Assembly: GCA_964605385.1 (NCBI GenBank)
Contig: CAZSCK010000001.1
Span: forward strand, 113,160-177,159
Direction: 5' to 3'
Length of the DNA stretch: 64,000 bases
Origin: JAGLTQ01 sp964605385
Lineage (GTDB): Bacteria; Pseudomonadota; Gammaproteobacteria; UBA6429; Thiohalophilaceae
This document shows, one piece after another, positions 36,015-44,652 of this stretch (its first letter is position 1; every line of letters starts with the position of its first letter). The notes below the pieces were generated by a model. It did no database searches. It was not told the DNA's origin and saw nothing but the letters and a program-made list of their open reading frames with translations. Both the position numbers and the translations under genes were made by a program.

Positions 36015-37259
36015 TTAGAACTTCCAGCCGTAAGCTATACCCAATGAAGTTTGATCCATTTTGATATTAGCTGCGCCGTTTGTACCTGGAGTATTTGTAT
36101 TACCAATTACTTCATTTTCAAGAGCTTGCATATACATTACAGTTAATTCACCTTTATTTGCAAGAGTCCAAGTCGCACCTAAAGTGATGTGATCTTCGAT
36201 TACAGCAGGTGCAATCAAGTTAAATGAAGTATCATTAGCACCAATAGGCTGTGTACCTGTACTATAGCCAGCACGAAGAACTAAATCATTCATCTTGTAA
36301 TCCATACCAAGTTTATAAATAGTCATGTCATCCCAACCGAAACCACGCCCATTATTCGTACCTAAGGCACCGGTATTTGTTACACCATTATCATTTGATA
36401 TTGAAGCAACATCAGTATAGTTAATCTGTTGAACATCAAACATAACTCTCATTTTTGGTGTTGCTTTGAAAGTTAAACCAACCGTCCAGTTTGATGGAAT
36501 ATCAAAATCGCCTTGCTCTGCAAACAATTCTTTATATTTACTAAACTTTGACATATCAGATTTAGATTGATATGCGACTGCAAGAGATAAACTTTCTGTT
36601 ACATCAGCTTGATAGCCTAATTTAATACTAAAGCCTGTAGAGGTATCTTTTCCTTCACCCGTAAGATTTGTGGTAGTAGCTGGGTTTGCTGTAAAACCAG
36701 CAAAACCTTCTAAACCATAAGCCTCAAAGGTTTGATAAATTAAGTTCAAAGAAACACCAAAAGAGCTCTTTTCATCAATTTTCATAGAAAATGTAGGCGC
36801 AATGAAAAGTTGCTCCATATTCATACCGACTTCTTTACCATTACCACCGTTATATTGATTAATTGGACCGTAACGAGTATTCATCCCACCATTACCATAA
36901 ACCACGACACCCCATGATTTATTATCATCAATTTTTGAACTATAACCAAATTCAGGAATTAAAAAAGACGAATCGCCATCTCCTGTATAAGTCACACTAT
37001 CACTTCTTGTGGTCGCTGTACGGTTTGGTGTAAACCAATCGATACCAAAATCAATGCGGTTACCTTGTGACTGCATCAAAGCAGGATTTGTCGCTGTCGA
37101 CATTGCGCTTTGGCCTGTTGCAACACCTGCTCCCGCCATGCCTTTACTCTTCATACCATAACCATGTGAAAAGTAACCATTGGTTGCCATTGCGGTCATT
37201 GGTATTGTTAACGCTGCCGTTACTGCACAAGCGATTAAACGTTTATTAATTGTTTTCAT
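36015..37259 (-). CDS. OmpP1/FadL-family outer-membrane transporter (first copy)
   Basis: This 414-residue beta-barrel protein has a signal peptide cleaved before 'TNGYFSHGYG', followed by 'KGMAGAGVATGQSAMSTATNPALM', the FadL N-terminal hatch signature. It ends in aromatic 'IAYGWKF', the normal outer-membrane targeting end. ATG 37259 has GGGAGAG upstream. FadL porins take up hydrophobic molecules. In sulfur oxidisers a role in importing hydrophobic sulfur has been suggested, but the substrate here is unknown. It lies 82 bp after the DsrE-like gene. Confidence 0.88.
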   Translation of the reverse strand: MKTINKRLIACAVTAALTIPMTAMATNGYFSHGYGMKSKGMAGAGVATGQSAMSTATNPALMQSQGNRIDFGIDWFTPNRTATTRSDSVTYTGDGDSSFLIPEFGYSSKIDDNKSWGVVVYGNGGMNTRYGPINQYNGGNGKEVGMNMEQLFIAPTFSMKIDEKSSFGVSLNLIYQTFEAYGLEGFAGFTANPATTTNLTGEGKDTSTGFSIKLGYQADVTESLSLAVAYQSKSDMSKFSKYKELFAEQGDFDIPSNWTVGLTFKATPKMRVMFDVQQINYTDVASISNDNGVTNTGALGTNNGRGFGWDDMTIYKLGMDYKMNDLVLRAGYSTGTQPIGANDTSFNLIAPAVIEDHITLGATWTLANKGELTVMYMQALENEVIGNTNTPGTNGAANIKMDQTSLGIAYGWKF

Positions 37260-37341
37260 TTTTGACTCTCCCGTATACACATAAAAACTATAAGTTAGGT
37301 ATTCTTTTATTTTTACTTTGTTAACAATAAACTATTTTTAA

Positions 37342-37821
37342 TTACATAAACAACGATATATCTGCTTCTCCGGCAAATTCAAAAAATAACGCTGCTCCAC
37401 CAAATTCAACACCATCAATAAAGGCTTTTGGATCCATATCAAATAAATCCACCGTCATTTGACAAGCAATGAATCTTACTTCTGCTTCCTGACATATTTC
37501 ACGCAGCTCTTCTAAAGAAGCAACGCCTTTTGCTTTCATTTTATTTTTCATCATCATGGTCATCATGCTTTGCATGCCAGGAATCGCTGTACCGATAACC
37601 GGGAACCATTTATCCATTGCCATTGGCATTGGCATGCCTGGATTACCAAGAGGACTAACCTGAACATCCATCTTCTTTTTCAATAATTGCAGCCCATAAA
37701 AAGTGAAGAAAATTTCTACTTCATAACCTAAAGCTGAAGCTGTTGAAGCTAAAATAAAGGGAGGATATCCCCAGTCTAATGTGCCTTTTGTGGCGATAAT
37801 TGCGAGTTTCTTTTCACTCAT
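37342..37821 (-). CDS. DsrE/DsrF/DrsH-like family protein (DsrE2 type)
   Basis: This 159-residue cytoplasmic protein opens with 'KLAIIATKGTLDWGYPPFIL' and carries the conserved cysteine in 'RFIACQMTVDLF' near residue 120, with a methionine-rich central stretch. It resembles DsrE2-type proteins that carry persulfide sulfur alongside TusA and rhodanese in sulfur oxidisers. A tusA gene lies 3.3 kb away at 41169. Sulfur transfer is inferred from family and context. Confidence 0.85.
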   Translation of the reverse strand: MSEKKLAIIATKGTLDWGYPPFILASTASALGYEVEIFFTFYGLQLLKKKMDVQVSPLGNPGMPMPMAMDKWFPVIGTAIPGMQSMMTMMMKNKMKAKGVASLEELREICQEAEVRFIACQMTVDLFDMDPKAFIDGVEFGGAALFFEFAGEADISLFM

Positions 37822-37978
37822 GATACTTTCCTTTATCTCGTAGAGGTGTTTAGTTCATTAATAGACATATTGTATGGTTTTACCAGAAGAGTTCTGTACG
37901 TTTAGGTACACAAAAGTGAAATATTTGAGTTGAATGGATTAAACGGAGTATGGAGCAGCAGAGCCTGAGGTGGTATGG

Positions 37979-38120
37979 GTATCCCCACGAAATTTTGTGT
38001 TACCGGTCATTGCGAGGAAGCACTGAAAAACAAGTGTTTTTTAGTACTGACGCGGCAATCTCAAATTTATGACTCTTCATCATGATGATTGCTTCAGTCA
38101 CTTTGTTCTTTCGCAATGAC
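37979..38120. repeat. Dispersed palindromic element, family A, with ATCCCCACGAAATTT outer arm
   Basis: The core is GTCATTGCGAGGAAG (38006) to GCAATGAC (38120). It is preceded by ATCCCCACGAAATTT, which also forms the outer inverted ends of the copy inside the SulP pseudogene at 63436-63651. The shared left half includes AAACAAGTGTTTTT and GACGCGGCAATCTCA. Confidence 0.87.
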
Positions 38121-38343
38121 AGTTTGTTGGTATTTTGTTGGTATTTTGTTGGTATTTTGTTGGTATTTTGTTGGTATTTTGTTGGTATNNNNNNNNNNNN
38201 NNNNNNNNNNNNNNNNNNNNNNNNNNNNNNNNNNNNNNNNNNNNNNNNNNNNNNNNNNNNNNNNNNNNNNNNNNNNNNNNNNNNNNNNATTTTGTTGGTA
38301 TTTTGTTGGTATTTTGTTGGTATTTTGTTGGTATTTTGTTGGT
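38121..38343. repeat. 11-bp tandem repeat array with collapsed copy number
   Basis: The unit ATTTTGTTGGT is repeated at least five times on each side of a 100-N run (left 38132-38188, right 38289-38343). Copies are identical. The array abuts the end of a family-A element and lies between the DsrE-like gene and the Crp/Fnr regulator gene. The true copy number is unknown because the gap lies inside the array. Confidence 0.93.
38189..38288. other. Assembly gap (100 N) inside the tandem repeat
   Basis: Unlike the other two gaps, the flanks are out of phase within the 11-bp repeat, so the assembler stopped at an unresolvable repeat. Real length is unknown. Confidence 0.93.
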
Positions 38344-38407
38344 TCCCTCACCTGGTTCCTTGAACCTGCCCCTACACAGAGTTGAGCAAAATATCAGGAT
38401 AAATTTT

Positions 38408-39154
38408 TTAACCTGCCAAATCTTTACGTGCCTTGCCTTTTCCTTCACTCACCAGGTGCAAGGTATGTTTGCAAACCAAGTGGATTTTTCCACGCGCCAA
38501 TTCAATGCAGCGTTTATGTTCAAAGTCTTTGAGTATGCGGCTGATCATTTCACGGGTTGTACCAAGCTCATCGGCAATATCATTATGGGTAAATTTAATC
38601 GCACGTCCTGATGAACGTTCAAACTGCTCGGCTAACCAAACAGCGACACGAAGATCTAAACGATCAAAAGCAAAACCTGAAATCAAGTCCACCATATGAG
38701 ACAAACGACCGGTTAAGGTACGAAGGACATAGTTTCTAAAACTTGGGGATTCCGCCAGGCCTTTGTTGAAAGCTGTACGAGAAATAACTAAACCACGCAT
38801 GCCTGTTTCTGTTCTGGCCATCATTGGGTACTGAACGCCATCAACCAGGTTATTAAGGTTATGAATACATAACTGACCGGGTTCTACACGATATAATGTC
38901 ACTTCACGGCCTTCACTGGATTCTTTAAACACCCGAACACAACCTTCAACGATTAGCATTAGATGCTCACACACCATGCCTTCCTGAAATAAAACAGTCT
39001 TTGCTTCGAAGCTATGTAATTTTGCCCCAGCCAACATTTCCCAACACTGAGGATCGGCATTTTGGGTTAAATCGGGATAATCCGATAGCAGGCTTTTTAA
39101 ATCAGAAATGTCTGATTCATAATCTGCTGACTGAAAGGGTGTAACTGCACTCAT
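38408..39154 (-). CDS. Crp/Fnr-family transcriptional regulator
   Basis: This 248-residue regulator has an N-terminal cyclic-nucleotide-binding-like domain ('FEAKTVLFQEGMVCEHLMLI', 'VEPGQLCIHNLNNLVDG') and a C-terminal winged helix ('FTHNDIADELGTTREMISRI'). The recognition-helix pattern T-T-R-E-M-I-S-R matches Fnr-type regulators. The N-terminal iron-sulfur cysteine spacing of Fnr is not present, so an oxygen-sensing cluster is unlikely. ATG 39154 is preceded by GAGGA. It sits amid sulfur genes and may regulate them. No binding site was identified. Confidence 0.87.
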   Translation of the reverse strand: MSAVTPFQSADYESDISDLKSLLSDYPDLTQNADPQCWEMLAGAKLHSFEAKTVLFQEGMVCEHLMLIVEGCVRVFKESSEGREVTLYRVEPGQLCIHNLNNLVDGVQYPMMARTETGMRGLVISRTAFNKGLAESPSFRNYVLRTLTGRLSHMVDLISGFAFDRLDLRVAVWLAEQFERSSGRAIKFTHNDIADELGTTREMISRILKDFEHKRCIELARGKIHLVCKHTLHLVSEGKGKARKDLAG

Positions 39155-39172
39155 GGGGGGGAATATCCTCAT

Positions 39173-39514
39173 GCATCTATTTATTCGTCAAGATGCGTAT
39201 TTGTCTGGCTGCAGATTATAAACCCCTCTCAAAATAACCGAAACACATTATTACAAAAGAGGAGCATATATAGTAAGTTTAATTCCAAGTACTAATTTTA
39301 GTTAAAATAGAGCGAATTTCAACCAAATTTATCAAAATTAACTCACCTGAGCAGGGCAAGAGCATACATATGTAATGTAATTACTTATGTTCGTGTATAG
39401 CTGTAGCCTGGATGTAGTGACGCGAAATCCGGGTAATTTGGGATATTTCCCGGATTTCATTTCATCAGGACTAGTTTTTCATCAATTTTTATATCTCAAA
39501 GTGCTCTTTAACGC
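39173..39514. other. Intergenic region upstream of the Crp/Fnr gene with a dispersed hairpin repeat
   Basis: No gene is visible. A GTAGCCTGGATG...AATCCGGG / CCCGGATTTC hairpin repeat occupies about 39406-39462 and is related to the one at 41005-41091. The AT-rich part nearest 39200-39340 could hold the regulator's promoter, but no clear boxes stand out. Confidence 0.55.
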
Positions 39515-40867
39515 TTAAAATTTCCAGTTAAATTGAGTACTTAGAATATCAACCGATTGGTCATAACTACCGGTGAGAGTGCCTTTTCCAGCTTGAGTAT
39601 TGTTTATTGGGGTATCGCTAATAAATAAATGTGTGTAGCCAATATCATACCCAAATGTCTTTGACACCTGATAACCAAAACCTAAGCTTAACCATGTACG
39701 ATCATTCCCAGGTGATCGTGCTGTCCGAATATCGGCATTTCTCACTGCTGACTCATCCAGTGCTAGCCCCATACGATACGTTTTCTTCGAGTCGGCTTTA
39801 AAGGTTGCTCCAACAGAATAGCGTAATTGGTTTTGATAGTTTGGCGTAGATGTTGAATTTGGTTGAACTGGATTCGCAAAATCAACGACCAACTCATTAT
39901 AACGCTCCCATTTCATCCATGTTATATCCGCAAGGATTTGCCACTTATTATTCATATTGTGAGATAAACTGAAAGATAAAGACTCCGGTACCGTCAAATC
40001 TGTTGAAACACTAGTATCCGATAAAAAAGTTGAAGATGCAGCATTCAAAAAAGCTTGTAAATTTGCATTCACTGTAAAATCTACGTCCCCTTCCAGGGTG
40101 TGAGCAACCTGAGAGCGGTAAGCCAAACCCAGACGAGTCTTGTCACTAATATCATAGAGTAACCCAAAATTCCAGCCAAAGCTCCAGTCATCGCCAGTCA
40201 AACTTTGCTTACTGTCAAAGGAGACATTACCTATATTCACAGCAGTCAGACCCACACTATCACAATTTGCAACTGTAGTGATTGCACGACAGGTAGCAAC
40301 ACTATCAATGTTATTACTCAACGTCGCTTCAATTCGTTGAACACTGACACCAAAACCAACTGAGAATTTTTCATTAACTTTAAATGAAGCTGAAGGATTA
40401 ATGTTTAAGGTTTTAATTTCTGACTTTACTGCGTGATAACGCCCTACCCAGTTTTCATCGTACTCAGTACCTAAGCCAAAAGGCACGGTCACCCCTAAAC
40501 CAAAGGTCCATTTGTCATTAAGCTTATTGGCATAAAAAAAACTGGGAACAAATGAACCGCCGCCGCCATCTGAGTTTGCACCTGACAAAGTACCTCCACC
40601 CGCATTTGTTGAACCATTATTTGAAAGGTCTGCTTTAGTAGAAATGTAATGCCCCGCAAACAGAAAATGTTTCCCTTCCAACTTACTTAAGCCTGCCGGA
40701 TTAAAATAAGTTGTACTGGCATCTTCAGCAACCGCTGATGCTCCCGCATAAGCATTACCTAAACCACTGGCTCCATTTTCAATTAACGCAAAACCCGCTG
40801 CATTTACATTTGATGTGATTAATGTCGCTAATACCGAAACTGCAAAAACTCTTTTGTTAAGTAACAT
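39515..40867 (-). CDS. OmpP1/FadL-family outer-membrane transporter (second copy)
   Basis: This 450-residue beta-barrel protein has a signal peptide ending near 'TSNVNA', followed by 'AGFALIENGASGLGNAYAGA' and 'ASTTYFNPAGLSKL', the classic FadL opening. It ends 'STQFNWKF', an outer-membrane targeting terminus. It is only distantly similar to the copy at 36015-37259, so this is not a recent duplication. Two FadL genes flanking the Crp/Fnr gene and near DsrE, TusA and Sox proteins suggest a hydrophobic substrate linked to sulfur metabolism. This is inference. Confidence 0.92.
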   Translation of the reverse strand: MLLNKRVFAVSVLATLITSNVNAAGFALIENGASGLGNAYAGASAVAEDASTTYFNPAGLSKLEGKHFLFAGHYISTKADLSNNGSTNAGGGTLSGANSDGGGGSFVPSFFYANKLNDKWTFGLGVTVPFGLGTEYDENWVGRYHAVKSEIKTLNINPSASFKVNEKFSVGFGVSVQRIEATLSNNIDSVATCRAITTVANCDSVGLTAVNIGNVSFDSKQSLTGDDWSFGWNFGLLYDISDKTRLGLAYRSQVAHTLEGDVDFTVNANLQAFLNAASSTFLSDTSVSTDLTVPESLSFSLSHNMNNKWQILADITWMKWERYNELVVDFANPVQPNSTSTPNYQNQLRYSVGATFKADSKKTYRMGLALDESAVRNADIRTARSPGNDRTWLSLGFGYQVSKTFGYDIGYTHLFISDTPINNTQAGKGTLTGSYDQSVDILSTQFNWKF

Positions 40868-41004
40868 TGATAACTCCCCCTTGGTTACTTTAGATTCCTT
40901 CCTTTATTTTTATTGGTCTAACTATATCTCTTAGACTGCAAAAACAAAACCCCGCTTTTTAGAAGCGATTGTTATTTAATCTAAGTTAAATCTAAAAAAA
41001 TAGG

Positions 41005-41091
41005 TAGCCCGGATGAAATGGAATGGAATCCGGGAAAGCGTATCAAATTATCTTCCCGGATTACGCTGCGCTGCATCCGAGCTACATTGCT
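41005..41091. repeat. Dispersed hairpin repeat (GTAGCCCGGATG type)
   Basis: GTAGCCCGGATG...AATCCGGGA pairs with TCCCGGATT...GCATCCGAGCTAC. It is an intergenic REP-like hairpin related to that at 39406-39462. Confidence 0.75.
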
Positions 41092-41110
41092 TTCTTTTCA
41101 TTTTTTTAAA

Positions 41111-41153
41111 GCAAAAAAAAGCCAGTTAAACAAACGTTTAACTGGCTTTTTCA
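41111..41153 (-). terminator. Rho-independent terminator after tusA
   Basis: AAAAAAGCCAGTTAAAC and GTTTAACTGGCTTTTT form a long perfect stem, with T-tracts on either strand. Confidence 0.88.
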
Positions 41154-41168
41154 GCAAAAATTCTAAAA

Positions 41169-41399
41169 TTAGTTTTTTTGCATTAAGAAAACGAATTTAC
41201 CGCCTTCTTCTTTTGATTCTTGTAGCGTATTACCTGTTTGTTTGGCAAAAGCTTCAAAATCTTTTACTGCACCTGGGTCAGTTGCAATAATGTGCAGTAC
41301 TTGACCTGCTTCCATACCTGCTAATGCTTTTTTAGCGCGTAAAATTGGAAGTGGGCAGTTTAAACCGCTTGCGTCGAGTTCTTGATCGAAATCAGCCAT
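41169..41399 (-). CDS. tusA: TusA-family sulfurtransferase
   Basis: This 76-residue cytoplasmic sulfur carrier has the catalytic cysteine in 'LNCPLPILRAKKAL', the canonical CPxP motif at residue 15. TusA carries persulfide sulfur to tRNA thiolation or, in sulfur oxidisers, to Dsr or Hdr oxidation pathways. Proximity to the DsrE-like protein and soxXYZA favours the oxidative role. The gene is preceded by a GGAGAG ribosome binding site. Confidence 0.93.
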   Translation of the reverse strand: MADFDQELDASGLNCPLPILRAKKALAGMEAGQVLHIIATDPGAVKDFEAFAKQTGNTLQESKEEGGKFVFLMQKN

Positions 41400-41733
41400 T
41401 GATCTCTCCTGATTAAAAATGTTTAAAATATTATAAATTTAATTGCTGAGCGTATTAGCAAACAATCTATTACTTATATGTCATGTAGTATTAGAACACA
41501 ACAAAAATCATAAAATCCAGGTGATTATACCCCACCCCACCCTAACTAGGGACATATATATGGTATAAACATTTTATTTTACAATTGTTCATTTAATGAG
41601 CAGATGATAATTTTATTTTAAAATTCCAGAATAATAACCAAGACGATTAATTCAATATGCATTATATTCCCTGAACTCTTTTACTAAAAAAGAGTCTTAG
41701 ATATTGAATTTAACGAGATAATAGATACTTCCT
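41400..41733. other. Intergenic region between tusA and bepA
   Basis: This 334-bp stretch between divergent genes must contain both promoters. It is AT-rich and has a CCCCACCCCACCCTAACTAGGG fragment of a degraded repeat near 41529-41550. A hairpin AACTCTTTT/AAAAAGAGT lies near 41674-41697, just before bepA. No gene is seen. Confidence 0.5.
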
Positions 41734-43164
41734 ATGCTGTACCGTTTTCTGCTTTCCCTCTTCATCTACCTGTTTAGCATAATTTCTTTTGCAAATAATA
41801 TTGTGCTGCCTGATATCGGTGATAGTGCCGGAAGCATTTCTCCTGCCGAAGAGTACCGCACTGGTGAAGCCGTTATTCGAAATATTCGTCGAGCTGGTGG
41901 TGTTTTAGATGACCCTCTCATTCAGGGGTATTTGAATGAACTCGGTTATCGTTTAGTTGCACCATCAGAAACCCAACAAGTTTTTAATTTTTTCCTTATT
42001 AAAGATCATGGTATTAATGCCTTTGCCTTACCCGGCGGTTTTATTGGCATTAATGCAGGCTTAATACTGGCAACAAAATCTGAGAGTGAACTTGCAGGTG
42101 TTATGGCACATGAAATTGCCCACGTCACTCAACGTCACTTTGCCCGCCGATTCGAACAAGGTTCAAGCAGCATCCCGGTCATTGCAGCCTTAATTGCCGC
42201 CATAGTATTAGGCAGCCAAAATAGTGATATTGGCCAGGCCGCTTTAGCCTCCGTTGCAGCAGGCTCGGCACAAAAACAAATTAACTTTACCCGGGCAAAC
42301 GAAAAAGAAGCGGATCGAATTGGTATCAACCTTCTCATCAACGCGGAATTCAATCCACATGGAATGGCCGCTTTTTTTGACACCATGGACAAACAATCAC
42401 GCCTTTATGGTGACAGTATTCCTGAATTTTTACGCACACATCCGGTAAATCAAGCACGTATTTCAGACGCCAAACACCGCGCAAGCCAATATCCGAATGT
42501 ACTAACAACGAGCTCTATAACCTACCATCTGTTGCGTACCCGTTTAAAAGTACTGGCCAGTGACGATAAGGTTGCATTACTAAAAGATTTCTCAATCATA
42601 TTACAAGCAGGTAATTATCAGAATAAAGAAGCGGTGCGTTATGGTTATGCTTTGGCACTTCAAGCGAACAAACAACATAAAAAGGCGCTGGTACAAACAC
42701 AACTCTTGCTAAAGAAAAATCCAGAACGAGTTGCCTATAATATTTTAAAAGCTCAAATTGAAACCGATGCTAAACAATATACTGCGGCAATTAAAACATA
42801 CAAAAAGCTATTAAATATTTATCCCGGAAACAGCAGCATAAATCTTTATTATGCTGAAACGTTGCTCAAAGCCAATAAAATTCAATTGGCTTATAAAATA
42901 TTACAAACACAAATTTCTTCATCGACAAAAACACCTGAACTTTATCGACTGCTTTCCAAAACTCAGGCAAAACTAAATAAACCTGCTGATAGCCACCAAT
43001 CACTGGCAGAATACTATTATTTATTGGGGCAAACGCACCAGGCAATTAAGCAACTCCAGATAAGCTTAAAAACACCTAATATTGACTTTTATTTAACCAG
43101 TCGCCTTGAAGCTCGTCTAAAAGAGTTTAAAAATGAGTTACATCAGCTCAGTTCAAAAAAATAA
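41734..43164 (+). CDS. bepA: M48-family metalloprotease with TPR repeats, BepA-like
   Basis: This 476-residue exported protein starts with a signal peptide ('LLSLFIYLFSIISFA'). A zinc protease domain has 'HEIAHVTQRH' near residue 127 and the third ligand in 'NEKEADRIG'. The C-terminal half carries tetratricopeptide repeats ('AIKTYKKLLNIYPGNSSINL'). BepA degrades misassembled outer-membrane LptD and BamA substrates in the periplasm. Length and order match E. coli BepA (YfgC). It lies upstream of the sox operon on the same strand but with a 218-bp gap, so it is probably separate. Confidence 0.9.
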   Translation: MLYRFLLSLFIYLFSIISFANNIVLPDIGDSAGSISPAEEYRTGEAVIRNIRRAGGVLDDPLIQGYLNELGYRLVAPSETQQVFNFFLIKDHGINAFALPGGFIGINAGLILATKSESELAGVMAHEIAHVTQRHFARRFEQGSSSIPVIAALIAAIVLGSQNSDIGQAALASVAAGSAQKQINFTRANEKEADRIGINLLINAEFNPHGMAAFFDTMDKQSRLYGDSIPEFLRTHPVNQARISDAKHRASQYPNVLTTSSITYHLLRTRLKVLASDDKVALLKDFSIILQAGNYQNKEAVRYGYALALQANKQHKKALVQTQLLLKKNPERVAYNILKAQIETDAKQYTAAIKTYKKLLNIYPGNSSINLYYAETLLKANKIQLAYKILQTQISSSTKTPELYRLLSKTQAKLNKPADSHQSLAEYYYLLGQTHQAIKQLQISLKTPNIDFYLTSRLEARLKEFKNELHQLSSKK

Positions 43165-43298
43165 TTTTTATCATCTTTATCATTCTACCCTACTATCAAA
43201 GTATATAAGAATTTACCGATAAACTTAAACATACAACGAACACTTGCGATCTATTTTCACATCTGTAATGCTATGGCAAGTAGTGTGTAACAGATATA

Positions 43299-43337
43299 TT
43301 TTATGCTCTGCCGGCTTCATGCTTCATGAGCATAAAA
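43299..43337 (+). promoter_or_regulatory. Inverted repeat in the soxX leader
   Basis: TTTTATGCTC (43299-43308) is perfectly complementary to GAGCATAAAA (43328-43337) across a 19-bp spacer, about 45 bp before the soxX start codon. A second pair, ATCTGT (43261) and ACAGAT (43290), lies just upstream. It could be an operator or an mRNA hairpin controlling the sox operon. Confidence 0.5.
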
Positions 43338-43382
43338 CCAAACAATAATATTCTTATAAAAATGTACAACGAGGAGGAGATC

Positions 43383-43751
43383 ATGCGGAAACCCGCCAAA
43401 TTCCTAACTACAGCAAGTGCAATTTTCATGCTTTTAGGTGCAGCAGCTTTAACGCCTACCGTCGCTATGGCAGTAGATGATGAGCTCGCAGCTAAAGGTA
43501 AAAAAATCGCTGAAAATCGTAAAAAAGGTAATTGTTTTACATGTCACGCATACAAAGGCGCGTTCATGGCAGGCAATGTTGCCCCACCTCTGGATGGCGT
43601 TAGCAAACGTAAATCCCGTAAAGAAATTTACGACCAGATTTCGGATTCGAGTAAAGCAAATCCATACACAACAATGCCTCCATTTGGTAAATATGAAATT
43701 CTCAGTAAAAAAGAAATTAATGCTGTTACTGAGTGGGTATTAACCCTCTAA
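43383..43751 (+). CDS. soxX: SoxX, c-type cytochrome subunit of SoxAX
   Basis: SoxX is the small heme subunit of periplasmic SoxAX, which couples sulfur substrates to the SoxY cysteine and accepts electrons. After a signal peptide ('VAMA' cleavage), the single heme motif is 'CFTCH' and the likely axial methionine lies in 'TTMPPFG'. The start at ATG 43383 is set by a strong AGGAGGAG just upstream. The frame opens 19 codons earlier. The 122-residue protein is compact for SoxX. Next comes soxY, 42 bp away. Confidence 0.93.
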   Translation: MRKPAKFLTTASAIFMLLGAAALTPTVAMAVDDELAAKGKKIAENRKKGNCFTCHAYKGAFMAGNVAPPLDGVSKRKSRKEIYDQISDSSKANPYTTMPPFGKYEILSKKEINAVTEWVLTL

Positions 43752-43793
43752 ATTCATTAAACCAAATAATTATAATTACTGGAGAATCAAATA

Positions 43794-44255
43794 ATGCAAC
43801 GTAGAACATTCATGAAAGGCACACTCGCAGCAAGCGGTGTTGCAGTTGCTGTTAGCGCGGGTTTATTAAGCCCACGTGCAGTATTAGCTGCCTGGCCTAA
43901 ATCGGCTTTTGAGTCGAAGTCTGTTACTGGTGCTTTAAGTGGCCTGGGCGTAAGCACAACGGCGACAAGCAGTGACATTCAAATCAAAGCCCCTGATATT
44001 GCTGAAAATGGCGCGGTTGTACCAATTACGGTTAAAACCTCAATTGCAGGTGCCACATCGATCAGTATTTTAGCTGAAAAAAATGGCAGCCCATTAGCGG
44101 CTAATTTTGTCCTGAAAGGGTCGGCGCAAGGCTTCGTGGCAACACGTATCAAGATGCAAAAAACCTCTGCAGTTATCGCAGTTGTTAAAGCTGGCGGTAA
44201 AGCATACAGCGCACGTAAAGAAGTCAAAGTTACCATCGGTGGCTGTGGCGGTTAA
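43794..44255 (+). CDS. soxY: SoxY, thiosulfate-oxidation carrier protein
   Basis: SoxY carries the sulfur intermediate on a C-terminal cysteine in the periplasm. The Tat signal 'RRTFMKGTLAASG' begins the 153-residue precursor, and the chain ends 'TIGGCGG', the diagnostic GGCGG carrier tail. It forms a heterodimer with SoxZ, encoded 26 bp downstream. A GGAG site precedes the ATG. Confidence 0.96.
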   Translation: MQRRTFMKGTLAASGVAVAVSAGLLSPRAVLAAWPKSAFESKSVTGALSGLGVSTTATSSDIQIKAPDIAENGAVVPITVKTSIAGATSISILAEKNGSPLAANFVLKGSAQGFVATRIKMQKTSAVIAVVKAGGKAYSARKEVKVTIGGCGG

Positions 44256-44281
44256 TCCCCGAATATCAGGAGAGAATTATT

Positions 44282-44599
44282 ATGGCTAAAAAATCAATTC
44301 GTTTACGTGCTTCTAATAAAGGCGGCGTGGCCACTGTGAAAGCATTGATCACTCATCCTATGGAAACAGGTATGCGTAAAAACAAAAAAACAGGCAAAAA
44401 AATCCCTGCTCACTTCATCCAATCTGTTAGTGGTAAACACAACGGTAAAGAAGTGGTAATTGCTGAATGGGGACCGGCTGTTTCTAAAAATCCTTATTTA
44501 TCATTCCAGTTTGCAGGCGCTAAAAAAGGCGATACTGTTAAACTAACCTGGTCTGATAACAAGGGCGGTTCTGAATCGGCTTCGACTAAAGTTCGTTAA
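44282..44599 (+). CDS. soxZ: SoxZ, partner of SoxY
   Basis: This 105-residue protein without its own signal peptide is expected to be co-exported with SoxY. 'VKALITHPMETGMRK', 'IPAHFIQSV', and 'NPYLSFQFAGAKKGD' with 'KLTWSDNKG' are SoxZ signatures. It has a ribosome binding site 'GGAGAGAA' just upstream. Confidence 0.96.
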   Translation: MAKKSIRLRASNKGGVATVKALITHPMETGMRKNKKTGKKIPAHFIQSVSGKHNGKEVVIAEWGPAVSKNPYLSFQFAGAKKGDTVKLTWSDNKGGSESASTKVR

Positions 44600-44652
44600 T
44601 AACTTACTAAAACAGTTCATCCTTATCATTTAAAATGACTGGAGTTTTTAAA

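Noticed and set aside
38121..38343. Possible CRISPR array from regularly repeated sequence
   Set aside because: Repeats are 11 bp, directly contiguous and without spacers, and no cas genes are near; it is a simple tandem repeat.
38082..38611. Several open frames through the tandem repeat and N run
   Set aside because: They arise from the 11-bp repeat having few stops and from Ns read as X, and overlap the Crp/Fnr gene; not genes.
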